Counted from the stretch's first letter, positions 16,629 through 25,640 are shown. The stretch: DNA of 39,214 nt from Marine Group I thaumarchaeote (GCA_013390375.1 JACATA010000011.1:1-39214); one strand, 5' to 3'. Notes: generated by a model not told the origin, from the letters alone. A program made the numbers and translations.

Positions 16629-17738
16629 TTATGTTCCTTTAGTTTTTATGATAGTCAGAACATCTTCATCAATTAGAATATGTTTTAATCCAACTCTTTG
16701 GCCACCAAACTTTACACTCTTGCCCCAAACAAGTCCATATCTAAAGTCTTTTCTAAGTTTTCTATGCAACTTATTGCATACGTCTAAAACAGAATTTCCA
16801 TTTCTTATGATTAACGGTTCTTTGTAATCCGTTTCACCACCTTTTGGCCGCAAATATATTCTGATAAATTGTAATTCATCATAAATTCTATCTCTCAGTT
16901 CTGCAATATTGTCATTTGCATCCGCAGAAACTGGAATAAATTCAGTTTTAATCTTTTTTGATACTTTTTTAAGAAATTTTTCATCAACCAAATCAATTTT
17001 GTTCAAAACTGTTATTGATTTTGCATATGTTTTATTGCCTGTGATAAAATCAATTAATTGTTCGGAATCAATATCCTCACGAATTACTACTCTTGCACTG
17101 GTATATCCATAAACATTAAGAATGTCTTTGACAAGTTTTTCTGACATTTTTTTTAATTTTACTTGTTGAGCGATAGCTATTCCGCCCGTTGAAGATTTCT
17201 CAATTACTATATTTGGTGGTTTTTTGTTTAATCTTATACCTATATTTGATAATTCATTTATTAGGACATCTTCGTGATACGGTTGGAATACATCAAGAAC
17301 TAATAATACAATATCTGCGCTTCTTGCAACTGACAAAATTCTTTTTCCAAGACCCTTACCACTTGATGCACCTTTGATAATACCTGGTAGATCAAGCATC
17401 TGTATTTTTGCACCACGATAATCTAAAACTCCAGGAACAACTGTTACTGTTGTAAATTGAAATGCACCTACTAATGATTTTGAACCAGTCAACGCATTCA
17501 ATAATGTTGATTTTCCAACGCTGGGAAGTCCAATAATAACAACCGTTGCATCACCAGTTCTCCTAACATCAAATCCATCTGATTTTTTAGAACTTTTTTT
17601 AATTTGAACAGCTTCCTGCTCTCTTTTCAGTTTTGCAATTTTTGCTTTTAATATCCCAACATGATGCTCAGTTGCCTTGTTAAGTTTGGTCCTCCCAATT
17701 TCATCTTGAACAGCTTTGATCTTTTCAGGTATTCCCAT
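16629..17738 (-). CDS. Drg/Rbg-family GTPase with TGS domain
   Basis: This is an archaeal Drg (developmentally regulated GTP-binding) protein of the Obg-related group, which in eukaryotes associates with ribosomes. The N-terminal helical segment (residues 1-45) is followed by G1 GLPSVGKSTLLNALTG, switch FQFTTVTVVPG, G3 LDLPGIIKGASSGKGLGKR, an S5-like insert, G4 LNKID and G5 PVSADA. A C-terminal TGS domain (from about residue 290, IYLRPKGGETDYKEPLIIR) ends in VLTIIKTK. At 369 residues it is full-length. It diverges from the HAD phosphatase gene across 33 bases. A translation role is expected from the family; nothing local adds to it. Confidence 0.93.
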   Translation of the reverse strand: MGIPEKIKAVQDEIGRTKLNKATEHHVGILKAKIAKLKREQEAVQIKKSSKKSDGFDVRRTGDATVVIIGLPSVGKSTLLNALTGSKSLVGAFQFTTVTVVPGVLDYRGAKIQMLDLPGIIKGASSGKGLGKRILSVARSADIVLLVLDVFQPYHEDVLINELSNIGIRLNKKPPNIVIEKSSTGGIAIAQQVKLKKMSEKLVKDILNVYGYTSARVVIREDIDSEQLIDFITGNKTYAKSITVLNKIDLVDEKFLKKVSKKIKTEFIPVSADANDNIAELRDRIYDELQFIRIYLRPKGGETDYKEPLIIRNGNSVLDVCNKLHRKLRKDFRYGLVWGKSVKFGGQRVGLKHILIDEDVLTIIKTKGT

Positions 17739-17771
17739 AATCTTTCGCTAACGTTTCAGTTATTATGCTGT

Positions 17772-18485
17772 ATGATTCAAAAAGATCTGTTGGAAAAAAA
17801 GACATTTGCAGTTGATATTGATGGGACCATTACGCTGAATGGTATGGGAACAATCCATCTTGAGGCACTGTCTAGATTACGTTCTCTGAAGGATGATGGT
17901 CATAATGTAGTTCTTGTAACTGGCAGATCTTCTGTTGAAGGGTATTTACTTTCAATATTTGGTGGATTAACACATTTGTCAGTTGGAGAAAATGGTGGTT
18001 GCATAACTTTTGGTGATAAAATTCAGCACAAATTACTTGGGAATAAGGGTGAATGCATTCACGCACTAGCAACAATTCAATCTAAACTTGACGCTGTAAT
18101 AAAAGAAAAACCAGTTTTTCCTAGGAAGACTGAGGTGGTATTAGAACGAACTTTTGATATTAAGCAAGCCCAAAAAATCATTGATGAAGATAATCTCAAT
18201 GTATCTCTAACTGACAGCGGTTATGCTTATCACATAAATTCTAAATGTGTAGACAAAGGCTCTGGGTTTTTGGAAGCAATAAAAATGCTTGAAGTGGACG
18301 TAAATGATACAATTGCAATTGGAGATAGCGAAACAGATGTTCCACTATTCAAGGTAGTCAAAAATAATATCGCAGTATCTAACTCAACCGAGAACTTGAA
18401 GAAATTGGCTAAAATTATTACAACTAAAAAATCAGGAGAAGGTGTTCTTGAAGGGTTAGATATGATGGCATCAGATTTTAGATGA
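17772..18485 (+). CDS. HAD-family phosphatase, archaeal phosphoglycolate phosphatase-like
   Basis: The Cof-type HAD hydrolase shows motif I FAVDIDGTIT, motif II LVTGRSSVEG, motif III Lys in VDKGSGFLEAIKML and motif IV AIGDSETDVPLF. The C2-type cap sits between motifs II and III. Size (237 residues) and the GENGG element match archaeal phosphoglycolate phosphatases such as the Thermoplasma enzyme, which clear 2-phosphoglycolate. The frame is open from 17661 but the upstream part overlaps the opposite-strand GTPase gene; ATG at 17772 gives the natural N-terminus MIQKDLLEKKTFAVDIDG. The argS gene starts 3 bases after the stop, so the two are probably one operon. Confidence 0.87.
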   Translation: MIQKDLLEKKTFAVDIDGTITLNGMGTIHLEALSRLRSLKDDGHNVVLVTGRSSVEGYLLSIFGGLTHLSVGENGGCITFGDKIQHKLLGNKGECIHALATIQSKLDAVIKEKPVFPRKTEVVLERTFDIKQAQKIIDEDNLNVSLTDSGYAYHINSKCVDKGSGFLEAIKMLEVDVNDTIAIGDSETDVPLFKVVKNNIAVSNSTENLKKLAKIITTKKSGEGVLEGLDMMASDFR

Positions 18486-18488
18486 AGT

Positions 18489-20294
18489 ATGGCATTTCTT
18501 AATATCATAAATCATCTTAAAGAGAACACTTCAAAAATTATCACTGAAAAGGGATATGATAACGTAAACTTCGTTGTAGAATATTCTAGGAGTGGATTTG
18601 GTGATATTACCTGTAATGTTGCATTTTTACTTGCAAAAAATTTGAAAAAAAACCCGCAAGAAATTGCTCAAGAATTTGCCGGAGAGTATAATCTTGGAAA
18701 TGATTTAGAAAAAGTTGAGGCACATAAAAGCGGCTACCTTAATTTTTTCATCAACAACAATTCATTCAACAATACAGTTTTGCCTGAATCACTCAAGGAA
18801 AATTATGGTAGTGTTGACATCGGGAAAAATTCCAAACTTATCGTTGAACACACTTCCGTTAATCCAAATAAAGCTCTACATATTGGCCATCTAAGAAATG
18901 TTGCAATCGGGGATGCAGTTTCTAGAATTCTTTCAAAGGCAAATTACGATGTCAAGGTTTTGAATTATATTGATGATTCTGGTCTTCAGGTCGCTGATAT
19001 AATTGTCGGTTTTAAGTATGGAGGATTTTCAGAGGATCCACCAGATGGGGAAAAATTTGCTAACTATTGCGGTGATACTGTTTACGTCAGTATCACTTCA
19101 AAATATGAAAGCGACAAAGATTTAGAATCTCGGCGACATGAAATTTTAAAAGAATTAGAGGATTCAACATCTGAGACTGCAAAATTTGGAAAAACATTAA
19201 CTAGAAAAATCTTATCTGATCAGCTAGATACAGTCTGGAATCTTGGTGCATCATATGATTGTTTGAATTTTGAATCTGAAATCTTGTATTCAAAACTCTG
19301 GGAAAAAATATTTGAGAGGATGAAATCAGAAAATCTTGTGCACCTTGAAGATCAAGGTGATAATGTAGGTTGTTGGGTGTTACCAATTGAAAACGAAGAT
19401 GATAAGATAATTGTGAGAAGCAATGGAGTTACTACGTATGTTGCAAAGGACATACCTTATGCAGCTTGGAAACTTGGTGTATTAAATGACCCATTCAATT
19501 ATGCAAAATATACTACGCAGTCAAATGGCAGAATACTTTATGAGACAACACTTGAAAAAACACAAGAACCAAAACAATCTTTTGCTGCGAACAAGGTCAT
19601 AACAGTTATTGATAACAGACAAACTAATCTTCAAAAAATTGTTACTAACCTTATGTCAAAATTTAATCCAGAAAGCTCTTATGTTCATCTTGGTTATGAG
19701 GCAGTTACACTAAGCTCTGAAACTGCTAAGATTCTTGGCAATAAAACCGATGGAAAAGATGTGCAGATGTCAGGTAGAAAAGGTCTTTACATTAATGCAG
19801 ATGAAATTATTGAAAAACTTGAAAAACACATTTTCCTTGAATCAAAAGAAAGGAATGAAGATCTAGATGATGCATCACTATGCGAGATAGCTCATAACGT
19901 TGCTGTTGGAACTATAAGATATGAATTGATTAAACCTGACCTTGGCAAAATTATCACTTTTGATATCAACACCTCACTAAAGCTTGATGGAGATACATGT
20001 AGTTACATCCAATATTCATGTGTTAGGGCTGTAAGAATATTAGAAAAATCTGGTAATGAACCGAACTTTGATGTGCAATTTGATCAATTGAACACTGAAT
20101 ATGAGACTAGTCTCATCAAACAAATTGGGCTGTTTGAGATTTTTGTTAACGACGCTGCAAAAAATTATTCCCCAAAAGTTATTGCAAAATATTGCTATGA
20201 TTTAGCTGTCGCATTTTCCTCATTTTATGAACATGTCAAAGTCTTGAAAGCTGAGACACCTGAATTAATTAATGCAAGACTATGTCTAGTCTGA
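18489..20294 (+). CDS. argS: Arginyl-tRNA synthetase, ending at an in-frame TGA
   Basis: ArgS is a class I synthetase charging tRNA-Arg. The N-terminal additional domain is followed by VEHTSVNPNKALHIGHLRN (HIGH motif), the ArgS block KVLNYIDDSGLQVADI, and MSGRKG in place of the KMSKS motif, as is usual for many ArgS. The anticodon-binding domain runs to LINARLCLV and stops at TGA 20292-20294, residue 602. The same frame continues for 21 codons encoding SFKLTLEKALDLLGITAPQRM before TAG 20358-20360. That is the conserved ArgS C-terminus (LLGI..P.RM). So either the protein is truncated by 22 residues, the TGA is read through, or the base is a sequencing error. Confidence 0.95.
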   Translation: MAFLNIINHLKENTSKIITEKGYDNVNFVVEYSRSGFGDITCNVAFLLAKNLKKNPQEIAQEFAGEYNLGNDLEKVEAHKSGYLNFFINNNSFNNTVLPESLKENYGSVDIGKNSKLIVEHTSVNPNKALHIGHLRNVAIGDAVSRILSKANYDVKVLNYIDDSGLQVADIIVGFKYGGFSEDPPDGEKFANYCGDTVYVSITSKYESDKDLESRRHEILKELEDSTSETAKFGKTLTRKILSDQLDTVWNLGASYDCLNFESEILYSKLWEKIFERMKSENLVHLEDQGDNVGCWVLPIENEDDKIIVRSNGVTTYVAKDIPYAAWKLGVLNDPFNYAKYTTQSNGRILYETTLEKTQEPKQSFAANKVITVIDNRQTNLQKIVTNLMSKFNPESSYVHLGYEAVTLSSETAKILGNKTDGKDVQMSGRKGLYINADEIIEKLEKHIFLESKERNEDLDDASLCEIAHNVAVGTIRYELIKPDLGKIITFDINTSLKLDGDTCSYIQYSCVRAVRILEKSGNEPNFDVQFDQLNTEYETSLIKQIGLFEIFVNDAAKNYSPKVIAKYCYDLAVAFSSFYEHVKVLKAETPELINARLCLV

Positions 20295-20360
20295 TCATTC
20301 AAATTAACTTTGGAAAAGGCACTTGATTTGCTAGGAATTACAGCTCCACAGCGTATGTAG
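20295..20360 (+). other. Untranslated-looking continuation of argS after the in-frame TGA
   Basis: Twenty-one sense codons and a TAG follow the TGA in the same frame and encode a normal ArgS C-terminal tail ending in APQRM. No frameshift is needed to join them. There is no start codon suitable for a separate small gene. Confidence 0.8.
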
Positions 20361-20370
20361 ATAGATTATT

Positions 20371-20378
20371 ACATATAA
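20371..20378 (+). promoter_or_regulatory. TATA-like promoter element of trmI
   Basis: ACATATAA is centred about 25 bases before the ATG at 20400, right after the presumed original end of argS (20360). It supports a separate, likely leaderless transcript for trmI and the genes behind it. Confidence 0.5.
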
Positions 20379-20399
20379 CCAAATTGAGTATCAAACCTT

Positions 20400-21254
20400 A
20401 TGGCAAAAATAAAGCAGAACAACTATGTTTTGTTCTTTTATAATGATTCAAAAAAGTGGCTAGCTAAAATTTCAAAAAATGAGCAACTTCATACTCACAT
20501 CGGGGTCATCAAGCATAGTGATGCAATAGGTAAGGAATATGGTTCTAGACTTGTCACAAACAAGGACAAGTATGTCTATCTTTTTGAACCAACCATTCAC
20601 GACTTTGTAATGAAGATACAACATGGCACACAGATAGTTTACCCGAAAGATTTGGGTTACATTGTTGCTAGAACAGGTCTTACCAGCGGTCAAAAAGTTG
20701 TTGAGATTGGTACAGGCAGCGGTTCATTGACATCATTTCTAGCAGGAATAGTAAGGTCACGAGGTCATGTATACACATATGATGTTGAACCCAAATTTAT
20801 GAAAATTGCTGAAAAAAATATCAAAAAAGCAGGCATGTCAAAATACATCACAATGAACGAATTAGATTTGAAGAAGGCAAAAAAGTTACCACATTCAGAA
20901 GTTGATCTAGTTGTTGTTGATCTTGGTGATCCTTGGAATGTGGTTCCACAGGCACGAAAGATGCTAAAAGGCAGTGGTGGTTTTGTAGCAATCTGCCCTA
21001 CTATGAACCAGCTTGAAAAATTAGTTTCGGTTCTAGTACAAAATGAATTTTCTGATATTGAATGTACTGAGCAAATTCTTCGCCATATTGAAGCACGTGA
21101 AGGAAAAACAAGACATTCTTTTCGTGGAATCGGACATACAGCCTATCTTGCTTATGCAAGGAAGGCATTCTTTGGCAAAAAATCTGCAAAAAAATCAAGA
21201 AAGGTCAAGACAAAAACTGTGAGTAAAAATAAAGTTTATTCATCGAAAAAGTAA
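20400..21254 (+). CDS. trmI: tRNA (adenine-N1)-methyltransferase TrmI (m1A57/58)
   Basis: TrmI methylates adenine 57/58 in the T loop of tRNA. The N-terminal beta domain (residues 1-70) contains HSDAIGKEYGSRL, and the segment TQIVYPKDLGYIVARTGL leads into the SAM site VVEIGTGSGSLTSFLA. The block VDLVVVDLGDPWNVVPQA is the family catalytic region, followed by CPTMNQLEKL. The last 30 residues are Lys/Ser-rich (KSAKKSRKVKTKTVSK), an extra basic tail that could help tRNA binding. At 284 residues it is slightly longer than usual because of that tail. nnrD starts directly after the stop. Confidence 0.92.
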   Translation: MAKIKQNNYVLFFYNDSKKWLAKISKNEQLHTHIGVIKHSDAIGKEYGSRLVTNKDKYVYLFEPTIHDFVMKIQHGTQIVYPKDLGYIVARTGLTSGQKVVEIGTGSGSLTSFLAGIVRSRGHVYTYDVEPKFMKIAEKNIKKAGMSKYITMNELDLKKAKKLPHSEVDLVVVDLGDPWNVVPQARKMLKGSGGFVAICPTMNQLEKLVSVLVQNEFSDIECTEQILRHIEAREGKTRHSFRGIGHTAYLAYARKAFFGKKSAKKSRKVKTKTVSKNKVYSSKK

Positions 21255-22124
21255 GTGGGTATATTGTCAAACACTATAACACCAAAGCTGGTAAAAAAAT
21301 TCGTACCGGTACGAAAATCATCTTCAAGGAAGGGAGACAACGGCAAGGTCTTGGTTCTTGGTGGAAGCTATATCTATCATGGCGCACCAGCCTTATCATC
21401 TCTTGCTGCATTGAGAACAGGTGCTGATCTAGTCTACACATGTGTTCCAAAAATTAATGTTCAGTCTACTCGTGCTGTTTCACCTAATCTTATTGTAATT
21501 CCTTTGGTTGATTCCAAACTAACTCGTGGTGCGGTTAACAAACTATTAGGTCAGATTCCTAACGATCTTGATTCGGCTACCATAGGTATGGGTCTTTCAA
21601 TTCAAGATCCTGAGGCACTAAAGCTTCTGGTTAAATCATTGCTTGCCAGAGATGTTAGGTTATCACTTGATGCTACCGCATTAGTAAATTACATTCTGCC
21701 ACTTTTGTCTGGAAAAAACGTAGTTGTCACCCCGCATGATGGTGAGTTCAAAAGGATGTTTGGAGAGACTCCTCCAGAGTCAAAAAAGGCGCGTATTACA
21801 ATGGTCGAAAAATTTGCAAAAGAACATTCTGTTACGATTCTCCTAAAAGGTCCAACTGACATAATTTCTAACGGCTCAAGAACATATCTCAATCCAACAA
21901 ACACTTCTGGAATGACAGTTGGTGGGACAGGCGATATTCTTTCGGGTATTATAGCTGGAATACTTGCACGCAATAGAGATGCATTAGAATCAGCGGTAAT
22001 TAGTGCGTACTTTAATGGTCTTGCTGGTAAGATGATACAAAAGAAACTTGGGCATCACATGACAGCAACTGATTTACTAGATGCTTTGCCTGCTGTCATG
22101 AAATCATTTGATAAAATAAAATGA
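21255..22124 (+). CDS. nnrD: ADP-dependent NAD(P)H-hydrate dehydratase
   Basis: NnrD repairs NAD(P)H that has been damaged by hydration, using ADP in archaea and bacteria. The ribokinase-like fold shows GKVLVLGGSYIYHGAPALSS near the start, VVTPHDGEFKRMFG, ILLKGPTDIIS and the signature TVGGTGDILSGIIAGIL. The epimerase half (NnrE), often fused in other organisms, is not present. Start is GTG at 21255, directly after the trmI TAA; TTG at 21264 is an alternative. The ATGA overlap with the following peptidase gene supports one transcript trmI-nnrD-peptidase. Confidence 0.92.
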   Translation: MGILSNTITPKLVKKFVPVRKSSSRKGDNGKVLVLGGSYIYHGAPALSSLAALRTGADLVYTCVPKINVQSTRAVSPNLIVIPLVDSKLTRGAVNKLLGQIPNDLDSATIGMGLSIQDPEALKLLVKSLLARDVRLSLDATALVNYILPLLSGKNVVVTPHDGEFKRMFGETPPESKKARITMVEKFAKEHSVTILLKGPTDIISNGSRTYLNPTNTSGMTVGGTGDILSGIIAGILARNRDALESAVISAYFNGLAGKMIQKKLGHHMTATDLLDALPAVMKSFDKIK

Positions 22125-23482
22125 GTACAAAAAAAGTTCTGCAGCATGTTGACAAAAACATGAACATGCTTATCAAAGATCTTTGTGTCTTGATACGGCA
22201 ACCAAGTGTTTCTGCTAAAAATCAAGGAATCAAAAAATGTGCAAGTCTTGTAAAAAACACTCTAAAAAAATCTGGTATAAATGCAGAAATCTTGAGCATG
22301 AAAGATTATTCACCTATTGTATACGGTGAGGTAAAATCAAAGAAGAATCCAAACAAAACCCTATTGTTTTACAATCATTATGATGTACAACCTGTTGACC
22401 CAGTTGAACTTTGGGATGAGGATCCATTTAGCGGGAAAATAAAGGGAAATAAGATCTATGGAAGAGGCTCATCTGACGATAAGGGTGAATTGATCACACG
22501 GATAAGAGCTGTCACATCATTTCTAAAAGTGACAGGAGACGTTCCATGCAACGTAAAATTTGTTATAGAGGGGGAAGAGGAAACTGGAAGTGCACACATT
22601 GAAGAATATCTAAAAAAATATAGAAAGAAATTTTCTTGTGATGGGGTGATATGGGAATTTGGACATGTTGATAGTAAAAATAGACCAATTATAGATCTTG
22701 GAATGAAAGGCTTACTCTATGTTGAATTGTCATTGAGAGAGTCAAAGATGGATGCACATTCGAGCCTTGCTGTATTGATCAAAAATCCTGCTTGGCGTTT
22801 AGTTGAAGCCTTAAAAACACTGCGTGATTCATCAGGGAAAATCTTAATCAAGGATTGGTATAAGGAAGTACAACCTCTTGCCAAATCAGATATTAAAATT
22901 CTTAAATCATTTCCATTTGATGAGAAAGAGTTCAAAAAGGAATATGGCATTAAGAAATTTCTAGGAAACAAAACTGGACTTGAAGTTAAAAAATCTCTGG
23001 TTGCTGAACCGACATGCAATATTGCAGGTATAGTCTCTGGATATTATGGTGAAGGTGCAAAAACTGTTCTGCCAGCAGAGGCACGTGTCAAAATTGATTT
23101 TAGACTTGTGCCTAAAATGAATCCCAAGAAGCAGGCTATGAGATTAAAACGCCATCTAGTGGAAAAAGGTTTTGGTGATATTGAAATTAAAATATATCAT
23201 GGTGAAGCTGCGGCAAGGACAAATCCCAAACATGCATTTGTTTCTGATGTTACAGATGCGGCACGTAGATCATTTGGAAAATATCTTCTAAGTATTTCTA
23301 GTGCTGGAACTGGTCCTATGCATGCATTCACAAATATTTTGAAGGCACCAGCAATTGCTATTGGATCCACGCATGTCTTCTCACGTATTCATTCTCCAAA
23401 CGAGTTTACGCGCATTGATTTACTAAAAAAAGCCACAAAATGTATGTGTCTTATCTTGGATAACTTTGCGAGATCTAACTAG
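22121..23482 (+). CDS. M20-family metallopeptidase (dipeptidase/deacylase type)
   Basis: A zinc-dependent M20/ArgE/DapE/CNDP-type hydrolase. Metal-site motifs are FYNHYDVQPVDP (His and Asp), YGRGSSDDKGELI (bridging Asp), IEGEEETGSAHI (catalytic Glu and ligand Glu), and near the end THVFSRIHSPNEF (His ligand). The dimerisation lid lies between about residues 205 and 345. DVQPVDPxxLW and the 453-residue length are typical of the carnosinase-like dipeptidase branch rather than ArgE or DapE, so a cytosolic dipeptidase is likely, but the substrate is not fixed. It overlaps nnrD by 4 bases. No signal peptide is seen. Confidence 0.9.
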   Translation: MSTKKVLQHVDKNMNMLIKDLCVLIRQPSVSAKNQGIKKCASLVKNTLKKSGINAEILSMKDYSPIVYGEVKSKKNPNKTLLFYNHYDVQPVDPVELWDEDPFSGKIKGNKIYGRGSSDDKGELITRIRAVTSFLKVTGDVPCNVKFVIEGEEETGSAHIEEYLKKYRKKFSCDGVIWEFGHVDSKNRPIIDLGMKGLLYVELSLRESKMDAHSSLAVLIKNPAWRLVEALKTLRDSSGKILIKDWYKEVQPLAKSDIKILKSFPFDEKEFKKEYGIKKFLGNKTGLEVKKSLVAEPTCNIAGIVSGYYGEGAKTVLPAEARVKIDFRLVPKMNPKKQAMRLKRHLVEKGFGDIEIKIYHGEAAARTNPKHAFVSDVTDAARRSFGKYLLSISSAGTGPMHAFTNILKAPAIAIGSTHVFSRIHSPNEFTRIDLLKKATKCMCLILDNFARSN

Positions 23483-23507
23483 TATTTTGTAAATATGTTA
23501 TCGCAAG

Positions 23508-23516
23508 AACTTTTAT
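23508..23516 (+). promoter_or_regulatory. TATA-like promoter element of psmB
   Basis: AACTTTTAT is centred about 28 bases before the psmB ATG at 23540, in the 57-base gap after the M20 peptidase gene. A second AT box (GTAAATATG near 23490) is too far for a leaderless start. Confidence 0.4.
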
Positions 23517-23539
23517 TCTCCTCAAAATCCACTTGATCT

Positions 23540-24139
23540 ATGACTGCAATGTATATGCCAGGTGCAACGGCTGTTGGCATTACATATAATGAGGGTGTTG
23601 TTTTTGCAAGCGAGCGCAGAATTGCTTATGGAAATTTTGTCGTTAGCAAAACTACCAAAAAGACATTTGTGATTACACCTCAAGTCGGTGCAGCATGTGC
23701 TGGACTGGTTGCGGATATGCAGATTCTTTCATTACAAATTTCAGCACTGGCTAAGATTAGAAAAATGGAGATTAAACGAGAGGTGCCACCAAACACAATT
23801 GCAAAGATGATGTCAAACATGATGTATGAAAGAAGGTTCTTTCCATTATTAACACAAGTTATTGTAGGCGGTTTAGTTGGCAAACCTACAATATACACTT
23901 TGGATCCACTTGGCTCGGTTCTACCTGATGATTATGCAGCTGTTGGCACAGGAGCGGAAATGGCATTGGGTATTTTGGACCAGCAATACAAAAAGGAACT
24001 TAATGAGGCAGAAGCCACAGATCTTGCTGTGAAATCAATTCGTGCTGCTATCTTGAGGGACTCAGCAAGTGGCGATAACATAGATGTTTTAGTAATAAAC
24101 AAATATGGCGCTAAAGAAACAGCTGAAAAGATTACCTAG
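23540..24139 (+). CDS. psmB: Proteasome beta subunit lacking the usual Thr1 (probably non-catalytic)
   Basis: Beta subunits form the inner rings of the 20S proteasome. The fold is clear: GITYNEGVVFASERRIAYGN, FVVSKTTKKTFVI (Lys33 equivalent kept), ACAGLVADMQIL, IVGGLVGKPTIYTLDPLGS, AVGTGAEMALG and RDSASGDNIDVLVI. Active subunits begin their mature chain with Thr1 in G-TTTVGI. Here the aligned stretch is G8-A9-T10-A11-VGI, so Ala sits at the Thr1 position and only eight residues precede it. Glu17, Arg19 and Lys33 equivalents remain. Crenarchaeal proteasomes contain similar non-cleaved beta subunits paired with an active one, so a second, active psmB is expected elsewhere. Its stop overlaps the PUA gene stop in one CTAG. 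Confidence 0.9.
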   Translation: MTAMYMPGATAVGITYNEGVVFASERRIAYGNFVVSKTTKKTFVITPQVGAACAGLVADMQILSLQISALAKIRKMEIKREVPPNTIAKMMSNMMYERRFFPLLTQVIVGGLVGKPTIYTLDPLGSVLPDDYAAVGTGAEMALGILDQQYKKELNEAEATDLAVKSIRAAILRDSASGDNIDVLVINKYGAKETAEKIT

Positions 24140-24612
24140 TATTTGATTTCTTTTTTAGATTCCCAAAAAATATCTGATATATAATGCATGTTTTTTATCA
24201 CTTCCCCTTTGTCTATCTCATCTAATTGCATACTTGACATTTTTGCCTTGCCTACAGCCAGAAATTTATTTTGTGATTCCTCTATGACACAAACTATCTG
24301 ACCATTTTCAAAGTCAGAAAATTTTGTAATGCCTGGTCTCATTACATTTGCTCCCTTGCATACGAATTTGATAGCACCCATGTCAACTGTCACATATGGA
24401 AATTTTTCTAAAATTGGAATATCATCCAAAAAAGGTAGTATATCATCACCGATCTTTACTGCGGTTATTCCATTACCGGTTATTATAACTCCTTTTTCAT
24501 CTACTTCATGTGTTCTGACATTTTTCTGCTTAGGCAATTCTATTTTCCATTGTGTATTTATTTGCTCTAATATTTTAGCGGTTTCACTTTTTGATATCAG
24601 ATTTGATTTCAA
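24136..24612 (-). CDS. PUA-domain RNA-binding protein, MCT-1-like
   Basis: The 158-residue protein has an N-terminal pre-PUA region (residues 1-75) followed by a PUA domain starting at FPYVTVDMGAIKFVCKGANV. The stretch MRPGITKFSDFENGQIVCVI and KFLAVGKAKMSS complete the PUA core. This arrangement is that of archaeal relatives of MCT-1/Tma20, which in eukaryotes help translation initiation and ribosome recycling; an RNA-binding role is likely, the exact target unknown. It overlaps the hom gene by 4 bases and is cotranscribed with it, and it converges with psmB. Confidence 0.88.
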   Translation of the reverse strand: MKSNLISKSETAKILEQINTQWKIELPKQKNVRTHEVDEKGVIITGNGITAVKIGDDILPFLDDIPILEKFPYVTVDMGAIKFVCKGANVMRPGITKFSDFENGQIVCVIEESQNKFLAVGKAKMSSMQLDEIDKGEVIKNMHYISDIFWESKKEIKY

Positions 24613-25619
24613 GTTTTAGTACTCTCATTTCTTATGTCGATTAGATCACGTAAAATAGAACTGGCTGTTTCAATACCTCCAGCACCTCTACCAATAATGG
24701 TTTGTGTTCCTGATTGCTCCGATGTAAATGAAATTGCGTTTAATGTTCCACTGACACACAAAGGATCATCCGCAGCGATTGCTTTTGGAGCAACAATCAA
24801 TTCTTTATTGCAGGAAGCAATCAATTTAATCGCACAATTTTTTTCTGTGGCATGTTTTATTTCATCACTATCTACATTTCTAATACCAGTTCTTTTAATA
24901 TCAGGCATTGTAACTTTCATTCCCATTATCCAGTTTGCCAAAATTACAAGCTTGGCAGCAGCATCAAGACCGTCCAAGTCAAGAGATTCATCTGCTTCAA
25001 CATATCCCTTTTTTTTAGCATCATCTAATGCATCATCGAATGACATACCATCTGCCATGTTGGTTAGAATATAGTTTGTGGTACCATTTAATATTCCATC
25101 AAACGAAACTATTCGTTCACCTCTTAAACTATTTTTTGCAAAATCTAAAATTGGTGTACCACCACCAACTGTTCCACTAAAGCGAAAAAGAACGCGATTA
25201 TAATCTGCAAGTTCCATGAGTGAAGGGAATGCAAGTGCTAATGGACCCTTGTTTACTGAAATAACATGCATTCCACGTTTCATTGCATCAATGATATGTG
25301 TCATTCCAGGCTCAGCATCCTTGTAGTTGCTTTCAGTAGCCTCGATGAGAACTTCCGCTTCTAAATTATTAATATTTTGAGTTCCTGAAGTATTATCAAA
25401 TGCACCAGAGTATCTATTTACAGAACCATATTTTTTTTTCACATCAATTAATTTACTAGTATCTAGACCTGAAGGATCATTGGCACTACCTTTTCTATCA
25501 AATACACATACGATTCTTGGTTTAAGTCCATATCTTGCATACAAATCTTCAGATCTTGATTCCAGAAGTTTGGCAAAACTTTGACCAACAACCCCAAAGC
25601 CACAAAGTATTATTCGCAT
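24609..25619 (-). CDS. hom: Homoserine dehydrogenase
   Basis: Homoserine dehydrogenase reduces aspartate semialdehyde to homoserine on the way to threonine and methionine. The nucleotide site is LCGFGVVGQSFAKLLE, the block VISVNKGPLALAFPSLMELA holds the catalytic-region Lys, and SFDGILNGTTNYILTNM with DESLDLDGLDAAAKLVILAN are signature segments. At 336 residues it is the short form, without an ACT domain or aspartokinase fusion. The PUA gene begins within its last 4 bases. A CTAAATAA box about 26 bases before the ATG suggests a leaderless transcript. Confidence 0.95.
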   Translation of the reverse strand: MRIILCGFGVVGQSFAKLLESRSEDLYARYGLKPRIVCVFDRKGSANDPSGLDTSKLIDVKKKYGSVNRYSGAFDNTSGTQNINNLEAEVLIEATESNYKDAEPGMTHIIDAMKRGMHVISVNKGPLALAFPSLMELADYNRVLFRFSGTVGGGTPILDFAKNSLRGERIVSFDGILNGTTNYILTNMADGMSFDDALDDAKKKGYVEADESLDLDGLDAAAKLVILANWIMGMKVTMPDIKRTGIRNVDSDEIKHATEKNCAIKLIASCNKELIVAPKAIAADDPLCVSGTLNAISFTSEQSGTQTIIGRGAGGIETASSILRDLIDIRNESTKT

Positions 25620-25640
25620 GGTATAGTAATTCTCAATGGA

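Noticed and set aside
20292-20294. TGA as a selenocysteine or other recoded codon
   Set aside because: The site is not catalytic in ArgS, relatives are not expected to have Sec there, and no stem-loop signal is evident to me. A point change or error is simpler.
24634-25074. 146-codon plus-strand frame inside hom
   Set aside because: Fully contained antisense to a clear homoserine dehydrogenase; composition (Ser/Ala/Ile-rich) is typical of a shadow frame.
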